Source of the DNA: Verrucomicrobiota bacterium | Lineage (GTDB): Bacteria; Verrucomicrobiota; Verrucomicrobiia; Opitutales; UBA953 | NCBI GenBank assembly: GCA_015061905.1 | Contig: SUVQ01000011.1 | Location: 1-55,779 of the forward strand | DNA: 55,779 nt | Reading direction: 5' to 3' | In this document: positions 1-7,596 of the stretch, in pieces | Numbering within the stretch: position 1 is the stretch's first letter | Layout: the number at the start of each line of letters is the position of its first letter | Program-made: the position numbers and the translations under genes | The notes under the pieces: model-generated | The model's database searches: none | What the model was told of the DNA's origin: nothing | What the model saw: the letters and a program-made list of their open reading frames with translations, nothing else

Positions 1-328
1 CGGGAACGGATTGAATGTATATAACAATCTGGTTGATTCCAGTCATTTAATGCTGGGAAGCTATCATCGCAATGTGGTCTTTGATGATATCGGCTTTACG
101 ATTAGGGGCGCGGACTATGTTTCCGACAATGGCACGGAAACAGTTCAAGGACAGTCCGGGGTTTCGCTGATTCCCGATAAACAGTTCGGCTCCAGCTTTA
201 CGAAGTGGACGCGCACGGAAACACGAATTGAACAACCGACAGTTCCCGAACCGTCGGCATTCGGGTTGCTTGCGGGGATTGGTGCGCTTGCGCTCGTGGC
301 AGCGCGTCGCCGCCGTTCCCGTTCGTAG
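1..328 (+). CDS. PEP-CTERM sorting domain protein (3' part only)
   Basis: The frame is open to the left edge of the window (the first complete codon begins at position 2), so only the last 108 or so residues are visible. The body has no recognised domain. The C-terminus is a clear PEP-CTERM signal: VPEPSAFG, a hydrophobic helix, then a basic tail RRRRSRS. In known systems this signal is recognised by an exosortase, which processes or anchors the protein at the cell envelope; no exosortase gene is in this window. The tail is nearly identical to those at 14.3 kb and 36.4 kb. A GGGAACG-stem terminator follows 35 bp after the stop. Confidence 0.85.
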   Translation, partial: GNGLNVYNNLVDSSHLMLGSYHRNVVFDDIGFTIRGADYVSDNGTETVQGQSGVSLIPDKQFGSSFTKWTRTETRIEQPTVPEPSAFGLLAGIGALALVAARRRRSRS

Positions 329-363
329 AATGTTTGATTCTTATTTTAATGTGAATTGTTTTA

Positions 364-400
364 CGTTCCCGCGGCTTCAATCGCGGGAACGCTTTTTTTT
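364..400 (+). terminator. Intrinsic terminator built from inverted GGGAACG motifs
   Basis: Perfect 10-bp arms CGTTCCCGCG (364-373) and CGCGGGAACG (382-391) enclose the loop GCTTCAAT and are followed by a run of T (393-400). It ends the PEP-CTERM gene. The same stem and a nearly identical loop recur at 36.5 kb and 55.0 kb. Confidence 0.85.
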
Positions 401-506
401 CACGCCAAGCCGCTAAGTTTTGGGGAACCACGGATGAACACGGAATTACACGGATTTTTTTTACGACAAAGTATTTTTTGCGTCTTGGCGTCTTTGCGCG
501 AGATTT
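401..506. repeat. Spacer with common dispersed-repeat phrases
   Basis: Non-coding. It contains CGCCAAGCCGCTAAG, then an ACCACGGATGAACACGG-type phrase, then GCGTCTTGGCGTCTTTGCG. Similar phrases recur after other secreted-protein genes here (14.39 kb, 36.8 kb, 55.07 kb). From general knowledge such strings are short intergenic repeats found in many unrelated genomes. No gene is seen. Confidence 0.5.
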
Positions 507-1631
507 TTAATACAAAAATTCTTTGCCGAGAAAATTTTTTAAACGAACGGAGCCGTCGGGGAGAATTTCTTCGACATAATTCGGATTAATCGGAATTTTT
601 CCGCCGCCGCCGGGCGCATCAATAACGAATTGCGGAACGGCGTAGCCCGTCGTCCAGCCGCGTAGCGAACGGATAATTTCAATGCCGCGCATGACGGGAA
701 CGCGAAAGTGCGCACTGCCGTTAATTTTGTCGCAGGCGTAAAGGTAATACGGGCGAACCCGCATCATAAGCAGTCGATGCACGAGCGAGCGCATGACGGT
801 TTCGTCGTCGTTGATCCCGCGAAGCAGGACGGATTGATTGCCGAGCACAACTCCTGCGAACGCGAGCCGCTCCGCCGCTTCGGCAAGTTCCCGCGTGCAT
901 TCGTTCGGGTGGTTAATGTGCAGGCTGAGCCAAATCGGACCGTGGCGTTTCAGGATTTCACAGAGCGCGGGCGTAACGCGTTGCGGAAGAAAGACGGGAA
1001 CGCGGGAGCCGACTCGAAGGAATTCGACGTGCGGAATTGCGCGCAGTCGGGAAAGAAGCGTGTCGATTTTTTCATCGCTTAGGAGAAAAAAATCTCCTCC
1101 GCTGATCAAGACATCGCGGATTTCCCGATGCTCGGCGATGTAGCGAAGCCCGGCATCGAGATGCGGGTGAAAATCATAGCCGCGTGCATTTGAAACGAGC
1201 CGCGAGCGCGTGCAGTAGCGGCAGTAGCAGGCGCATCGATCCGTCGATAAAAGCAGAACGCGGTCCGGATAACGGTGCACGAGCCCGGGAACGGGCGATG
1301 ATTTTTCTTCGCCTACGGGATCGTCGGTTTCGTCTTCCGAAAAAATGTTTTCTTCCGCGACGGGAACGATTTGTCGCCGAATCGGGCAATCCGGATTTTC
1401 GCGGTCTATCAAATTGAAAAAATGCGGCGTAACGGCGAAGGCGAGGCGGTTTTTCGCGGCGAGGAATCCGTCGCGTTCCTGCGCGGTCAGCGGCATGAGG
1501 GCTTCGAGTTGTTCCGCCGTCGTAATCCGGTTTTGCATTTGCCAGCGCCAGTCGTTCCAGAGTCGGGCGGGAACGTGTTCCCAAAGTCCCTGTCCGCTTG
1601 TCCAAAATGATATATTGTCGTGCGGATACAT
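507..1631 (-). CDS. kamA: Lysine 2,3-aminomutase (radical SAM, KamA family)
   Basis: Converts L-lysine to beta-lysine using S-adenosylmethionine, a [4Fe-4S] cluster and PLP. The 374-residue protein has the radical SAM motif C133-x3-C137-x2-C140 in DRCACYCRYCTRSR. The glycine-rich PGGGGK near the C-terminus supplies the PLP lysine (about K345). An Asp seven residues before it (about D338) and the Asp in YACD match the two aspartates that bind substrate lysine in clostridial KamA, which favours a true aminomutase over the related EpmB. It lies 39 bp downstream of aroK and is probably cotranscribed. No beta-lysine acetyltransferase (ablB) is nearby, so osmolyte synthesis versus lysine catabolism cannot be decided. 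Confidence 0.85.
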   Translation of the reverse strand: MYPHDNISFWTSGQGLWEHVPARLWNDWRWQMQNRITTAEQLEALMPLTAQERDGFLAAKNRLAFAVTPHFFNLIDRENPDCPIRRQIVPVAEENIFSEDETDDPVGEEKSSPVPGLVHRYPDRVLLLSTDRCACYCRYCTRSRLVSNARGYDFHPHLDAGLRYIAEHREIRDVLISGGDFFLLSDEKIDTLLSRLRAIPHVEFLRVGSRVPVFLPQRVTPALCEILKRHGPIWLSLHINHPNECTRELAEAAERLAFAGVVLGNQSVLLRGINDDETVMRSLVHRLLMMRVRPYYLYACDKINGSAHFRVPVMRGIEIIRSLRGWTTGYAVPQFVIDAPGGGGKIPINPNYVEEILPDGSVRLKNFLGKEFLY

Positions 1632-1670
1632 GAAAAAGAATGTCCGGAAAGCGTCAGTTTTTTGAAAAAT

Positions 1671-2237
1671 CTACGTGCTTGTCTCGGAGCCGTTTTTTTG
1701 GGAGCGCATTTGTCGATGGTAAATGCGCCCGATGCTTTGGGCGAGTTCGAGCATGGTGCGTCCGTCCGTGAGCACGCCTACACCCGCTTTCAGGTAATCT
1801 TTTTCCCGCGCGGCGAGCAGTTCCCGAATTTTTTCCGTGGGGTTTTCCGTTTGAAGAAGCGGGCGGGAACCGTTTCGCGTGCGGGCATAAATGGTTTCCG
1901 GCGAAGCAAAAAGCGTGACGATAATACCGCGTTCCCGCAATTTTTCGTGCATGCCGCTTGACGTCAGGATTCCGCCGCCGGTGGCGATAATCGCGCCGGA
2001 CTCGGGTAGCCATTCTTCAACGCAACGGCGCTCAAGCTCACGGAAAAATGCTTCTCCGTCTTCCGCGAAAATATCTTTGATTTTTCGATGCGTGCGGCGT
2101 TCGATTTCTTTGTCCGTATCGAGAAAAGGGCGGTGCCACAAGCGTGCGAGCAAGCGTCCGACGGAGGATTTCCCCGTTCCCATAAACCCCGTTAAAATCA
2201 GGTTCGGCTTCGGCGCAGATGTTTTGTTGGCTCGCAT
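1671..2237 (-). CDS. aroK: Shikimate kinase
   Basis: Phosphorylates shikimate to shikimate 3-phosphate with ATP, the fifth step of chorismate synthesis, in the cytoplasm. The protein of 188 residues has the Walker A loop GFMGTGKSSVG near the N-terminus, the shikimate-binding segment DTDKEIE and the ATGGG motif, all typical of AroK/AroL. Length is normal for the family. The start at 2237 sits only 8 nt from a good -10 box, implying a leaderless mRNA. DAHP synthase, the first step of the same pathway, lies at 45.9 kb behind the same type of promoter. Confidence 0.95.
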   Translation of the reverse strand: MRANKTSAPKPNLILTGFMGTGKSSVGRLLARLWHRPFLDTDKEIERRTHRKIKDIFAEDGEAFFRELERRCVEEWLPESGAIIATGGGILTSSGMHEKLRERGIIVTLFASPETIYARTRNGSRPLLQTENPTEKIRELLAAREKDYLKAGVGVLTDGRTMLELAQSIGRIYHRQMRSQKNGSETST

Positions 2238-2245
2238 TAGACGGA

Positions 2246-2285
2246 ATTAAACGCGTTCCCGCTTTTTTCCGCAAATTGAAATTTG
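2246..2285 (-). promoter_or_regulatory. Promoter of aroK with AAATTTCAATTTG block
   Basis: On the minus strand: AAATTTCAATTTGCGG, whose last six bases TTGCGG (2269-2274) act as -35; a 17-bp spacer containing one GCGGGAACGC copy; then TTTAAT (2246-2251) as -10. The start codon begins 9 nt after the -10, so transcription should begin at or next to the ATG. The block recurs at 5.44, 13.29, 39.48 and 45.86 kb. Confidence 0.7.
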
Positions 2286-2302
2286 TTGTTCCGAACGGAA
2301 CA

Positions 2303-2463
2303 GCAAGAGTGGAATAGTGGAGAAGTGGAAGAGTGGAAGAGTGGACTCGGCTTCGCCGAGAGGTCCTCTTGTTTCGCCTGCAAAACAACTAAACTTTTAA
2401 GCTCTTAATCTCTTCCACTTCTCCACTCTTCCACTCTTCCACTTTTACGAAGCTCTCGCTTCG
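2303..2463. repeat. Hairpin-rich intergenic element upstream of polA
   Basis: The left part is a run of GTGGAAGAGTGG-type units (about 2308-2345) and the right part is its complement (about 2410-2443), so the two can fold into a long stem. Between them lie a GC hairpin CTCGGCTTCGCCGAG and an AT-rich stretch ending AACTAAACTTTTAAGCTC. A small hairpin, CGAAGC-TCTC-GCTTCG, closes the element at 2449-2464. The central part resembles the tandem element after polA (5124-5431), but the stems have a different sequence. Confidence 0.65.
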
Positions 2464-2528
2464 GCAAATTTCAGCTTCCTACAGATTTTGTGGTCGAAAA
2501 GAACCTGCCGATTCGAAAAAATGAACCT

Positions 2529-5096
2529 ATGAAATTGATGGTTTTGGACGGCAACAGTATCGTGAACCGCGCATTTTACGGCGTGCGGCTTTTGACGACG
2601 CGCGACGGGATTCCGACCAATGCCGTTTACGGTTTTTTGACGATTCTTTCCAAACTCCTAGACGAAAGTAAGCCTGACGCACTTTGCGTTTGCTTCGACG
2701 TTCACGCGCCAACCTTCCGCCACGAAAAATACGCCGACTATAAGGCAGGTCGCCGCCCGATGCCCGACGAGTTGCGCCCGCAAATCCCGCTCCTGAAAGA
2801 AGTGCTCGCCGCAATGAACGTTCCCGCTTACGAACTCGCCGGCTGGGAGGCGGACGATTTGCTCGGAACCATCGGCGTGCGTTGTTCTGCAGAAGGCTGG
2901 ACTTGCGAAATCGTTACGGGCGATCGCGACAGCCTACAGCTCGTGACGGAAAGCGTTCACGTCAAACTCGTCGTTTCCCGCATGGGAAAAACCGAAACAA
3001 AAGAGTTTTCCCCGGAAACATTTTTCGAAGCTTACGGATTTTCTCCCGAAAAAATCGTAGATTTAAAAGCACTGATGGGCGACGCGTCCGACAACATTAA
3101 GGGCGTTCCCGGAATCGGAGAAAAAACCGCCGGAGACTTAATCCGGAAATTCGGAAGCATTTCCTATGTCTATGAAAATTTGGATACAATAGACGTTTCC
3201 GCTTCGGTGAGAAAAAAATTGGAAGCGGGAAAGGAAAGCGCGTTTGCTTCATTCGACTTGGCGACGATTCGGACAGATGCCCCGATTTCATTTTTTCCGG
3301 AAAAAAATCTGCGCCGCGAGCCGGACGTTCCCGCGCTTTATCGCCTTTTCAAAAAACTTGAATTTTCCAAGCTCATTGCGAAGTGGAACTTGGCTCCGGC
3401 GGGCGGGGAAAACACGGATTTGCCGCTGTTTGCGTCGCCCGAAGAGGCGGATTTGCCGCCGCCCGGAGAAATTTCGTCGTTGCCGGATTTTCTTTCATAT
3501 TGTGAAACGCAGGAGCGTGTATATGTATTTTCCGATACAAAATCGGAATCTCCTCTGAGGCGGATTTCCGTAGTTGCGGGAACGCAGGCGGTGCAGATTT
3601 GCGCAGAAAAGTTTCCTGCCGTTGAGTATGGGGAATTTTTGAAGAAATTCTTCGGCGGGAACGTCAAAAAGGTGGCGCATGACGTGAAGGCGCTGATGCG
3701 CGCTTGCTTTGCCGCAGGCTTGCCGGCAGAAGGCTTTGTTTTTGATACGGCACTCGCTGCGTATTTGCTGGAGCCGACCCGCGCCGTTGCTCCGCTTTCG
3801 GAGGAGCTTTCCGAAATTGAGCGTGCGCGCTGTGTGAAAAATTTTTGCGAAGCGCAAATTCCGGCGCTGGCGGCGGCAGGCTTGGCGAAGCTTTATCGCG
3901 AAATTGAGTTTCCGCTTTGCGCTGTGCTTGCCGAAATGGAGCATTTCGGAATCGCAGTAGATCGGGTAAAATTGGAGAAATTTTCCCGGGAAATGGAAAA
4001 TCGTGCCGCTGAAGCGCAGAACGGGATTTTCGCTCTCGCGGGAACGGAATTTAACCTCAATTCCCCGAAGCAGCTCGGAGAAATTTTATTTGAAAAACTC
4101 GGGCTCCCGGCAAAAAAGAAAACGAAAACCGGGTATTCGACCAATGCCGAAGTGCTTAAGGAGTTAGAGCCGTTTCACCCCGTAATCGGAAAAATCGGCG
4201 AATTTCGTTTGTTTACGAAACTCAAAACCATCGCGGACGGTTTGATCGATGCAATCGCCGCCGACGGGCGTATTCACACCACGTTTAACATGACCGTTAC
4301 CGCGACGGGACGCCTCAGCTCTTCCGAGCCGAACCTGCAAAACGTGCCCACGCGCGGCGAGCTCGGCAACGAATTGCGAAAAATGTTTGTCGCCGAACGC
4401 GGGAACGTGCTCGTCGATGCGGACTATTCTCAAATCGAGCTGCGCGTTCTCGCGCACGTTGCCGATGATGCCGTGATGCAGAACGCGTTTCGCAACGGGG
4501 AAGACATTCACTCCGTGACGGCGTGCCAGATTTTCCGCGCAGAGCCCGTGCAAATCACGCCGCTGATGCGCCGTCACGCCAAAGCGGTGAATTTCGGAAT
4601 CGTTTACGGAATCGGCGAATTTTCGCTGGCGCAGGATCTTGGGGTAACGCGCCGCGATGCCAAACGCTATATCGAAAATTATCTCGAAAAATATTCCGGC
4701 GTGCGCGATTACATGAAAAATGTTGTCGAAAAAGCGAAGGCGGACGGCTTTGTTTCGACCCTGCTCGGGCGGCGGCGTGCGATGCCGGAACTCTCGTCGC
4801 CGAACCACAATGTGAGGGCATTCGGAGAACGCGTTGCGCTGAACGCGCCGATTCAGGGCACCGCGGCGGACATTATCAAAATTGCGATGTTGCGCGTGCA
4901 CAAGCGGCTTAAAAAAGACGTTCCCGCCGCAAAAATGGTGCTTCAGATTCACGACGAGTTGCTTGTAGAAGTGCCCGCCGGCGACGCGGAACGCGTGAAG
5001 CGTTTGCTTTCGGAGGAAATGTCTGCGGCGTTCCCGCTTTCCGTGCCGCTCGTCGCGGATGCCGCTTCGGGCGAAACTTGGGCGGATGCCAAATAG
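2529..5096 (+). CDS. polA: DNA polymerase I
   Basis: Repair and Okazaki-fragment polymerase. From the ATG at 2529 it is 855 residues. Residues about 1-285 form the 5'-3' exonuclease (FEN) domain. About 300-480 is a 3'-5' exonuclease-like domain whose first motif reads SDTKSE (about residue 336) instead of DxE, so proofreading is probably lost. About 490-855 is the polymerase: motif A DADYSQIEL (about 630), an O helix with RRHAKAVNFGIVYG, and motif C QIHDELLVEVP (HDE at about 808-810). An in-frame GTG at 2490 would add 13 residues unlike the family N-terminus, so the ATG before KLMVLDGNS is preferred. Repeat elements flank the gene on both sides. Confidence 0.95.
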   Translation: MKLMVLDGNSIVNRAFYGVRLLTTRDGIPTNAVYGFLTILSKLLDESKPDALCVCFDVHAPTFRHEKYADYKAGRRPMPDELRPQIPLLKEVLAAMNVPAYELAGWEADDLLGTIGVRCSAEGWTCEIVTGDRDSLQLVTESVHVKLVVSRMGKTETKEFSPETFFEAYGFSPEKIVDLKALMGDASDNIKGVPGIGEKTAGDLIRKFGSISYVYENLDTIDVSASVRKKLEAGKESAFASFDLATIRTDAPISFFPEKNLRREPDVPALYRLFKKLEFSKLIAKWNLAPAGGENTDLPLFASPEEADLPPPGEISSLPDFLSYCETQERVYVFSDTKSESPLRRISVVAGTQAVQICAEKFPAVEYGEFLKKFFGGNVKKVAHDVKALMRACFAAGLPAEGFVFDTALAAYLLEPTRAVAPLSEELSEIERARCVKNFCEAQIPALAAAGLAKLYREIEFPLCAVLAEMEHFGIAVDRVKLEKFSREMENRAAEAQNGIFALAGTEFNLNSPKQLGEILFEKLGLPAKKKTKTGYSTNAEVLKELEPFHPVIGKIGEFRLFTKLKTIADGLIDAIAADGRIHTTFNMTVTATGRLSSSEPNLQNVPTRGELGNELRKMFVAERGNVLVDADYSQIELRVLAHVADDAVMQNAFRNGEDIHSVTACQIFRAEPVQITPLMRRHAKAVNFGIVYGIGEFSLAQDLGVTRRDAKRYIENYLEKYSGVRDYMKNVVEKAKADGFVSTLLGRRRAMPELSSPNHNVRAFGERVALNAPIQGTAADIIKIAMLRVHKRLKKDVPAAKMVLQIHDELLVEVPAGDAERVKRLLSEEMSAAFPLSVPLVADAASGETWADAK

Positions 5097-5099
5097 GAA

Positions 5100-5126
5100 T
5101 TTAGCGAACGCAAGGCGTTCGCTAAA
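5100..5126. terminator. Perfect 12-bp hairpin directly after polA
   Basis: TTTAGCGAACGC (5100-5111), loop AAG, GCGTTCGCTAAA (5115-5126). It starts 3 nt after the polA stop codon and has only a short T-rich tail (TGTTT), so termination is plausible but not certain. A second 12-bp hairpin with a 3-nt loop closes the adjacent repeat at 5417-5443. Confidence 0.5.
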
Positions 5127-5431
5127 TGTTTAAAAGCTGAGAAGCTGAAGGGTTTAATCGGCTACGCCGAGGGTTTTACTTTTATAAAATAAAAGAGGAT
5201 TTTTTCCCTTGTTTTGCTTGCGAAATAACTAAACTTCTAAGCTCTTAAGCTTTTCAGCATTTGTTGCTCGAAAAGAATAGCAAATGTTTAAAAGCTGAGA
5301 AGCTGAAGGGTTTAATCGGCTACGCCGAGGGTTTTACTTTTATAAAATAAAAGAGGATTTTTTCCCTTGTTTTGCTTGCGAAATAACTAAACTTCTAAGC
5401 TCTTAAGCTTTTCAGCATTTGTTGCTCGAAA
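5124..5431. repeat. Perfect 150-bp tandem duplication of the polA-flanking element
   Basis: Positions 5124-5273 and 5282-5431 are identical, with a period of 158 bp. Each copy has a left arm GCTGAGAAGCTGAAG, a GC-rich TCGGCTACGCCGAGG hairpin, an AT-rich core (about TTTTATAAAATAAAAG), a segment AACTAAACTTCTAAGCTC and a right arm CTTAAGCTTTTCAGC that pairs with the left arm. This fills most of the 392-bp gap between polA and the next gene; no coding potential is seen. The central part is related to 2303-2463. Confidence 0.9.
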
Positions 5432-5443
5432 CGAGCAACAAAT
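5417..5443. other. Perfect 12-bp inverted repeat with AAA loop
   Basis: ATTTGTTGCTCG (5417-5428), AAA, CGAGCAACAAAT (5432-5443). It closes the second repeat copy and abuts the promoter of the phosphatase gene. The matching site after the first copy (5259-5286) is degenerate. Confidence 0.7.
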
Positions 5444-5479
5444 TTCAATTTGCGGCATTACACGGGAACGCAGTAAAAT
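5441..5479 (+). promoter_or_regulatory. Promoter of the IMPase-family gene, AAATTTCAATTTG type
   Basis: AATTTCAATTTGCGG with TTGCGG (5450-5455) as -35, an 18-bp spacer holding one CGGGAACGC, and TAAAAT (5474-5479) as -10. The ATG at 5489 begins 10 nt after the -10, so the transcript should have almost no leader. Confidence 0.7.
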
Positions 5480-5488
5480 TGCGGTGTT

Positions 5489-6238
5489 ATGGAAGCTCTG
5501 AAAAATCTTTTGAAAATTGCGGAAGACGCCGCAAGAGACACCGGCGCAATTCTTCGTGCAGGCGGAAACCGAAGCGTTGCTCTCAATTCCGATACGGACG
5601 TTAAACTTGCCGCCGATACGGATTCCGAAAAATTGATTCGGGAACGCCTCGCCGCCACCGGATTACCGATTTTCGGAGAAGAACTCGGCGGCGATCCCGC
5701 ACTTTACGACACGCCGGGCGCGCTTTACTGGGTCGTGGATCCGCTCGACGGCACATTTAATTATCAGCGCGGGCAACCGCTGACTTGCGTCAGCATCGGC
5801 TTAATGCGCGGGAACGAGCCCGTGCTCGGCGTTATTTATAATTTTAACGCAAACGAAATGTTCTCCGGCTTGGTCGGCGAAGGCGTTTTTCTCAACGGCG
5901 AAAAAATCGTTCCCGCGTGGGCAACGGAAATTTCCCAAGCTTGTCTGATGACCGGATTTCCGGCACTTGCGGACAAATCTCCCGAGGCTCTCGCGCCGTT
6001 TATTGCCGAAGTCGGAATGTTTAAAAAAATCCGCATGATCGGGGCGGCGGCTCTCGCCGTTGCCTACGTCGCCTCCGGACGCGCGGACGTTTACAGCGAA
6101 AAAGGCACGAATCTGTGGGACGTTGCCGCAGGCATGGCACTTGTCAAAGCCGCCGGCGGCTTTATCAAAATTGAGCCGACGGGTAAACGCGCTCTAAACT
6201 TTAATCTTCGCTGTGCCGCCCGCGAAGAGTGGCTTTAA
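5489..6238 (+). CDS. Inositol monophosphatase family phosphatase
   Basis: Mg-dependent sugar-phosphate phosphatase of the SuhB/CysQ/HisN fold; 249 residues, a normal length. Metal-binding motifs are present: GEE (about residues 65-67), WVVDPLDGTFNY (about 87-98) and the C-terminal WDVAAGMALVKAAGG. The exact substrate (inositol phosphate, histidinol phosphate or PAP) cannot be told from these motifs. The promoter is of the class shared with aroK, the DAHP synthase gene, leuA and the tryptophanase gene, which leaves an amino-acid role such as HisN possible. It ends in a bidirectional terminator shared with convergent lysA. Confidence 0.85.
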   Translation: MEALKNLLKIAEDAARDTGAILRAGGNRSVALNSDTDVKLAADTDSEKLIRERLAATGLPIFGEELGGDPALYDTPGALYWVVDPLDGTFNYQRGQPLTCVSIGLMRGNEPVLGVIYNFNANEMFSGLVGEGVFLNGEKIVPAWATEISQACLMTGFPALADKSPEALAPFIAEVGMFKKIRMIGAAALAVAYVASGRADVYSEKGTNLWDVAAGMALVKAAGGFIKIEPTGKRALNFNLRCAAREEWL

Positions 6239-6247
6239 TTCGGCGAC

Positions 6248-6282
6248 AAAAAAAGCGGCATGAACTCGTGCCGCTTTTTTTG
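6248..6282. terminator. Bidirectional terminator between phosphatase and lysA
   Basis: AAAAAAAGCGGCA (6248-6260) and TGCCGCTTTTTTT (about 6269-6282) form a stem with an A run before and a T run after, serving the two convergent genes. It is one of the few terminators here not built from the GGGAACG motif. Confidence 0.85.
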
Positions 6283-6287
6283 GTCTC

Positions 6288-7547
6288 TCAAGCAATTTCG
6301 TTTTGAATAATTTGCTCAAGTTTTTGCTTTCGGCGAATCAGCCGTGCGTTCCCGTTTTCCTCAATCATCACTTCTGCGGATTCGGGGAATGAGTTGTAGT
6401 TCTTCGTCGCCATCGCCGAGCAGTAGGCACCGGCTCCGCCGATGATGCAAAAATCTCCGATTTCCGCCTGCGGGAACGTTTTTTCCGCAAGCGTTTCGGG
6501 TTCGCCGGGCGCGCAGGAAACAAGGTCTCCGGACTCGCAACAATGACCGACAACGACGTAGTTTTCCGTTTTTTCGGGAACGCTGCGTCCGGATTTTTTT
6601 GCGAAAAAAATCGGATGTTGCGCGCCGTAGAGGCTCGGGCGCAGCAAATCCGTCATGCCCATGTCGAGTTTGATGAATTTGCGTCCGTTTTCTCCGGTGT
6701 CTGCAAGGTCTTGAACGCGCGCGAGAACGGCGCCGGCATTGGCGACGAGATACGTTCCCGGCTCTATTTCGAAATGAAGTTTTCTTCCGGTTTCCTCGGC
6801 GAGTTCGGCGATGGCATCGCGCACGGGCGCACCGCAAATTTGCAGATCGGTGGTTTTCTCGCCGTCGACTCGTGCCACTTTGTAGCCGCCGCCGAAATCA
6901 AGCGTTTCTACGCTTTCAAAACGGCGAACCAGTCCGAGCGACTGCAACGCCACTTTTTGCCAAACGGCGGGATCGCTTCCGCTGCCGATATGCGTGTGGA
7001 TGCGCTCAAGCGTGAGATTGTATTTTTTCAAAACGGCTTCGACGTCGCCGGCGTATTCGTGCCAAATACCGAAGGAAGAATCCGGTCCGCCGACGTTGGT
7101 TTTCCCGGTTCCGCCGGAGCCCGTTCCCGGATTAAAGCGCACGCCGACGCGCGTTCCCGGGAAAGCCTTTCCGTAGCGTTCGAGCTGGGAAAGCGAGCAG
7201 GCATTGAATTTTACGCCGAGTTTGAGTATGTCGGCAAAATCTGCGGGAAGCTCTTGAGTGGAAAGCGAAATTTTTTCGGCGGGAACGCCGGCAAGCATCG
7301 CGCGCCGCACTTCGTAGAGACTGGAGGCGTCGAAATGAAGCCCGAGCGAATGAAAAAGTTTCAGCACCGCCGCCGTCGGGCAAGCCTTCATTGCAAAGCG
7401 CACCGTGAGCCCGAACGCATTCGGGAACGCGAGGCAGTCGGCGGCGTTTGCCCGCAAGGTTTTTTCGTCGTAAACGTAGATCGGTGTCCCGAATTTTTCG
7501 GCGAGGGCGTTTGCTCTTTCTTCGGAAATAAAAGGATGGGCGTTCAT
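6288..7547 (-). CDS. lysA: Diaminopimelate decarboxylase
   Basis: PLP enzyme that makes L-lysine from meso-diaminopimelate, the last step of lysine synthesis. Fold-type III features are present: the PLP lysine in RFAMKACP near the N-terminus, [26 protein letters not shown], and the active-site CCESGD and [13 protein letters not shown] of the C-terminal barrel. From the ATG at 7547 the protein has 419 residues; a TTG at 7556 would add three. It is the last gene of a minus-strand run trmB-uup-hemY-lysA and starts 49 bp after hemY ends. No lysine riboswitch fits in that gap. Confidence 0.95.
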   Translation of the reverse strand: MNAHPFISEERANALAEKFGTPIYVYDEKTLRANAADCLAFPNAFGLTVRFAMKACPTAAVLKLFHSLGLHFDASSLYEVRRAMLAGVPAEKISLSTQELPADFADILKLGVKFNACSLSQLERYGKAFPGTRVGVRFNPGTGSGGTGKTNVGGPDSSFGIWHEYAGDVEAVLKKYNLTLERIHTHIGSGSDPAVWQKVALQSLGLVRRFESVETLDFGGGYKVARVDGEKTTDLQICGAPVRDAIAELAEETGRKLHFEIEPGTYLVANAGAVLARVQDLADTGENGRKFIKLDMGMTDLLRPSLYGAQHPIFFAKKSGRSVPEKTENYVVVGHCCESGDLVSCAPGEPETLAEKTFPQAEIGDFCIIGGAGAYCSAMATKNYNSFPESAEVMIEENGNARLIRRKQKLEQIIQNEIA

Positions 7548-7596
7548 AAAACTCAAAGCGTTTTATTATTTAGAGAGACATTGAAAAATTCAACTC

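Noticed and set aside
2303-2463. Insertion sequence or MITE upstream of polA
   Set aside because: No transposase, no clear terminal inverted repeats of fixed sequence and no target-site duplication; it is left as an element of unknown type.
5124-5431. CRISPR array
   Set aside because: Only two 150-bp identical copies with an 8-bp gap; no short repeats with unique spacers and no cas genes.
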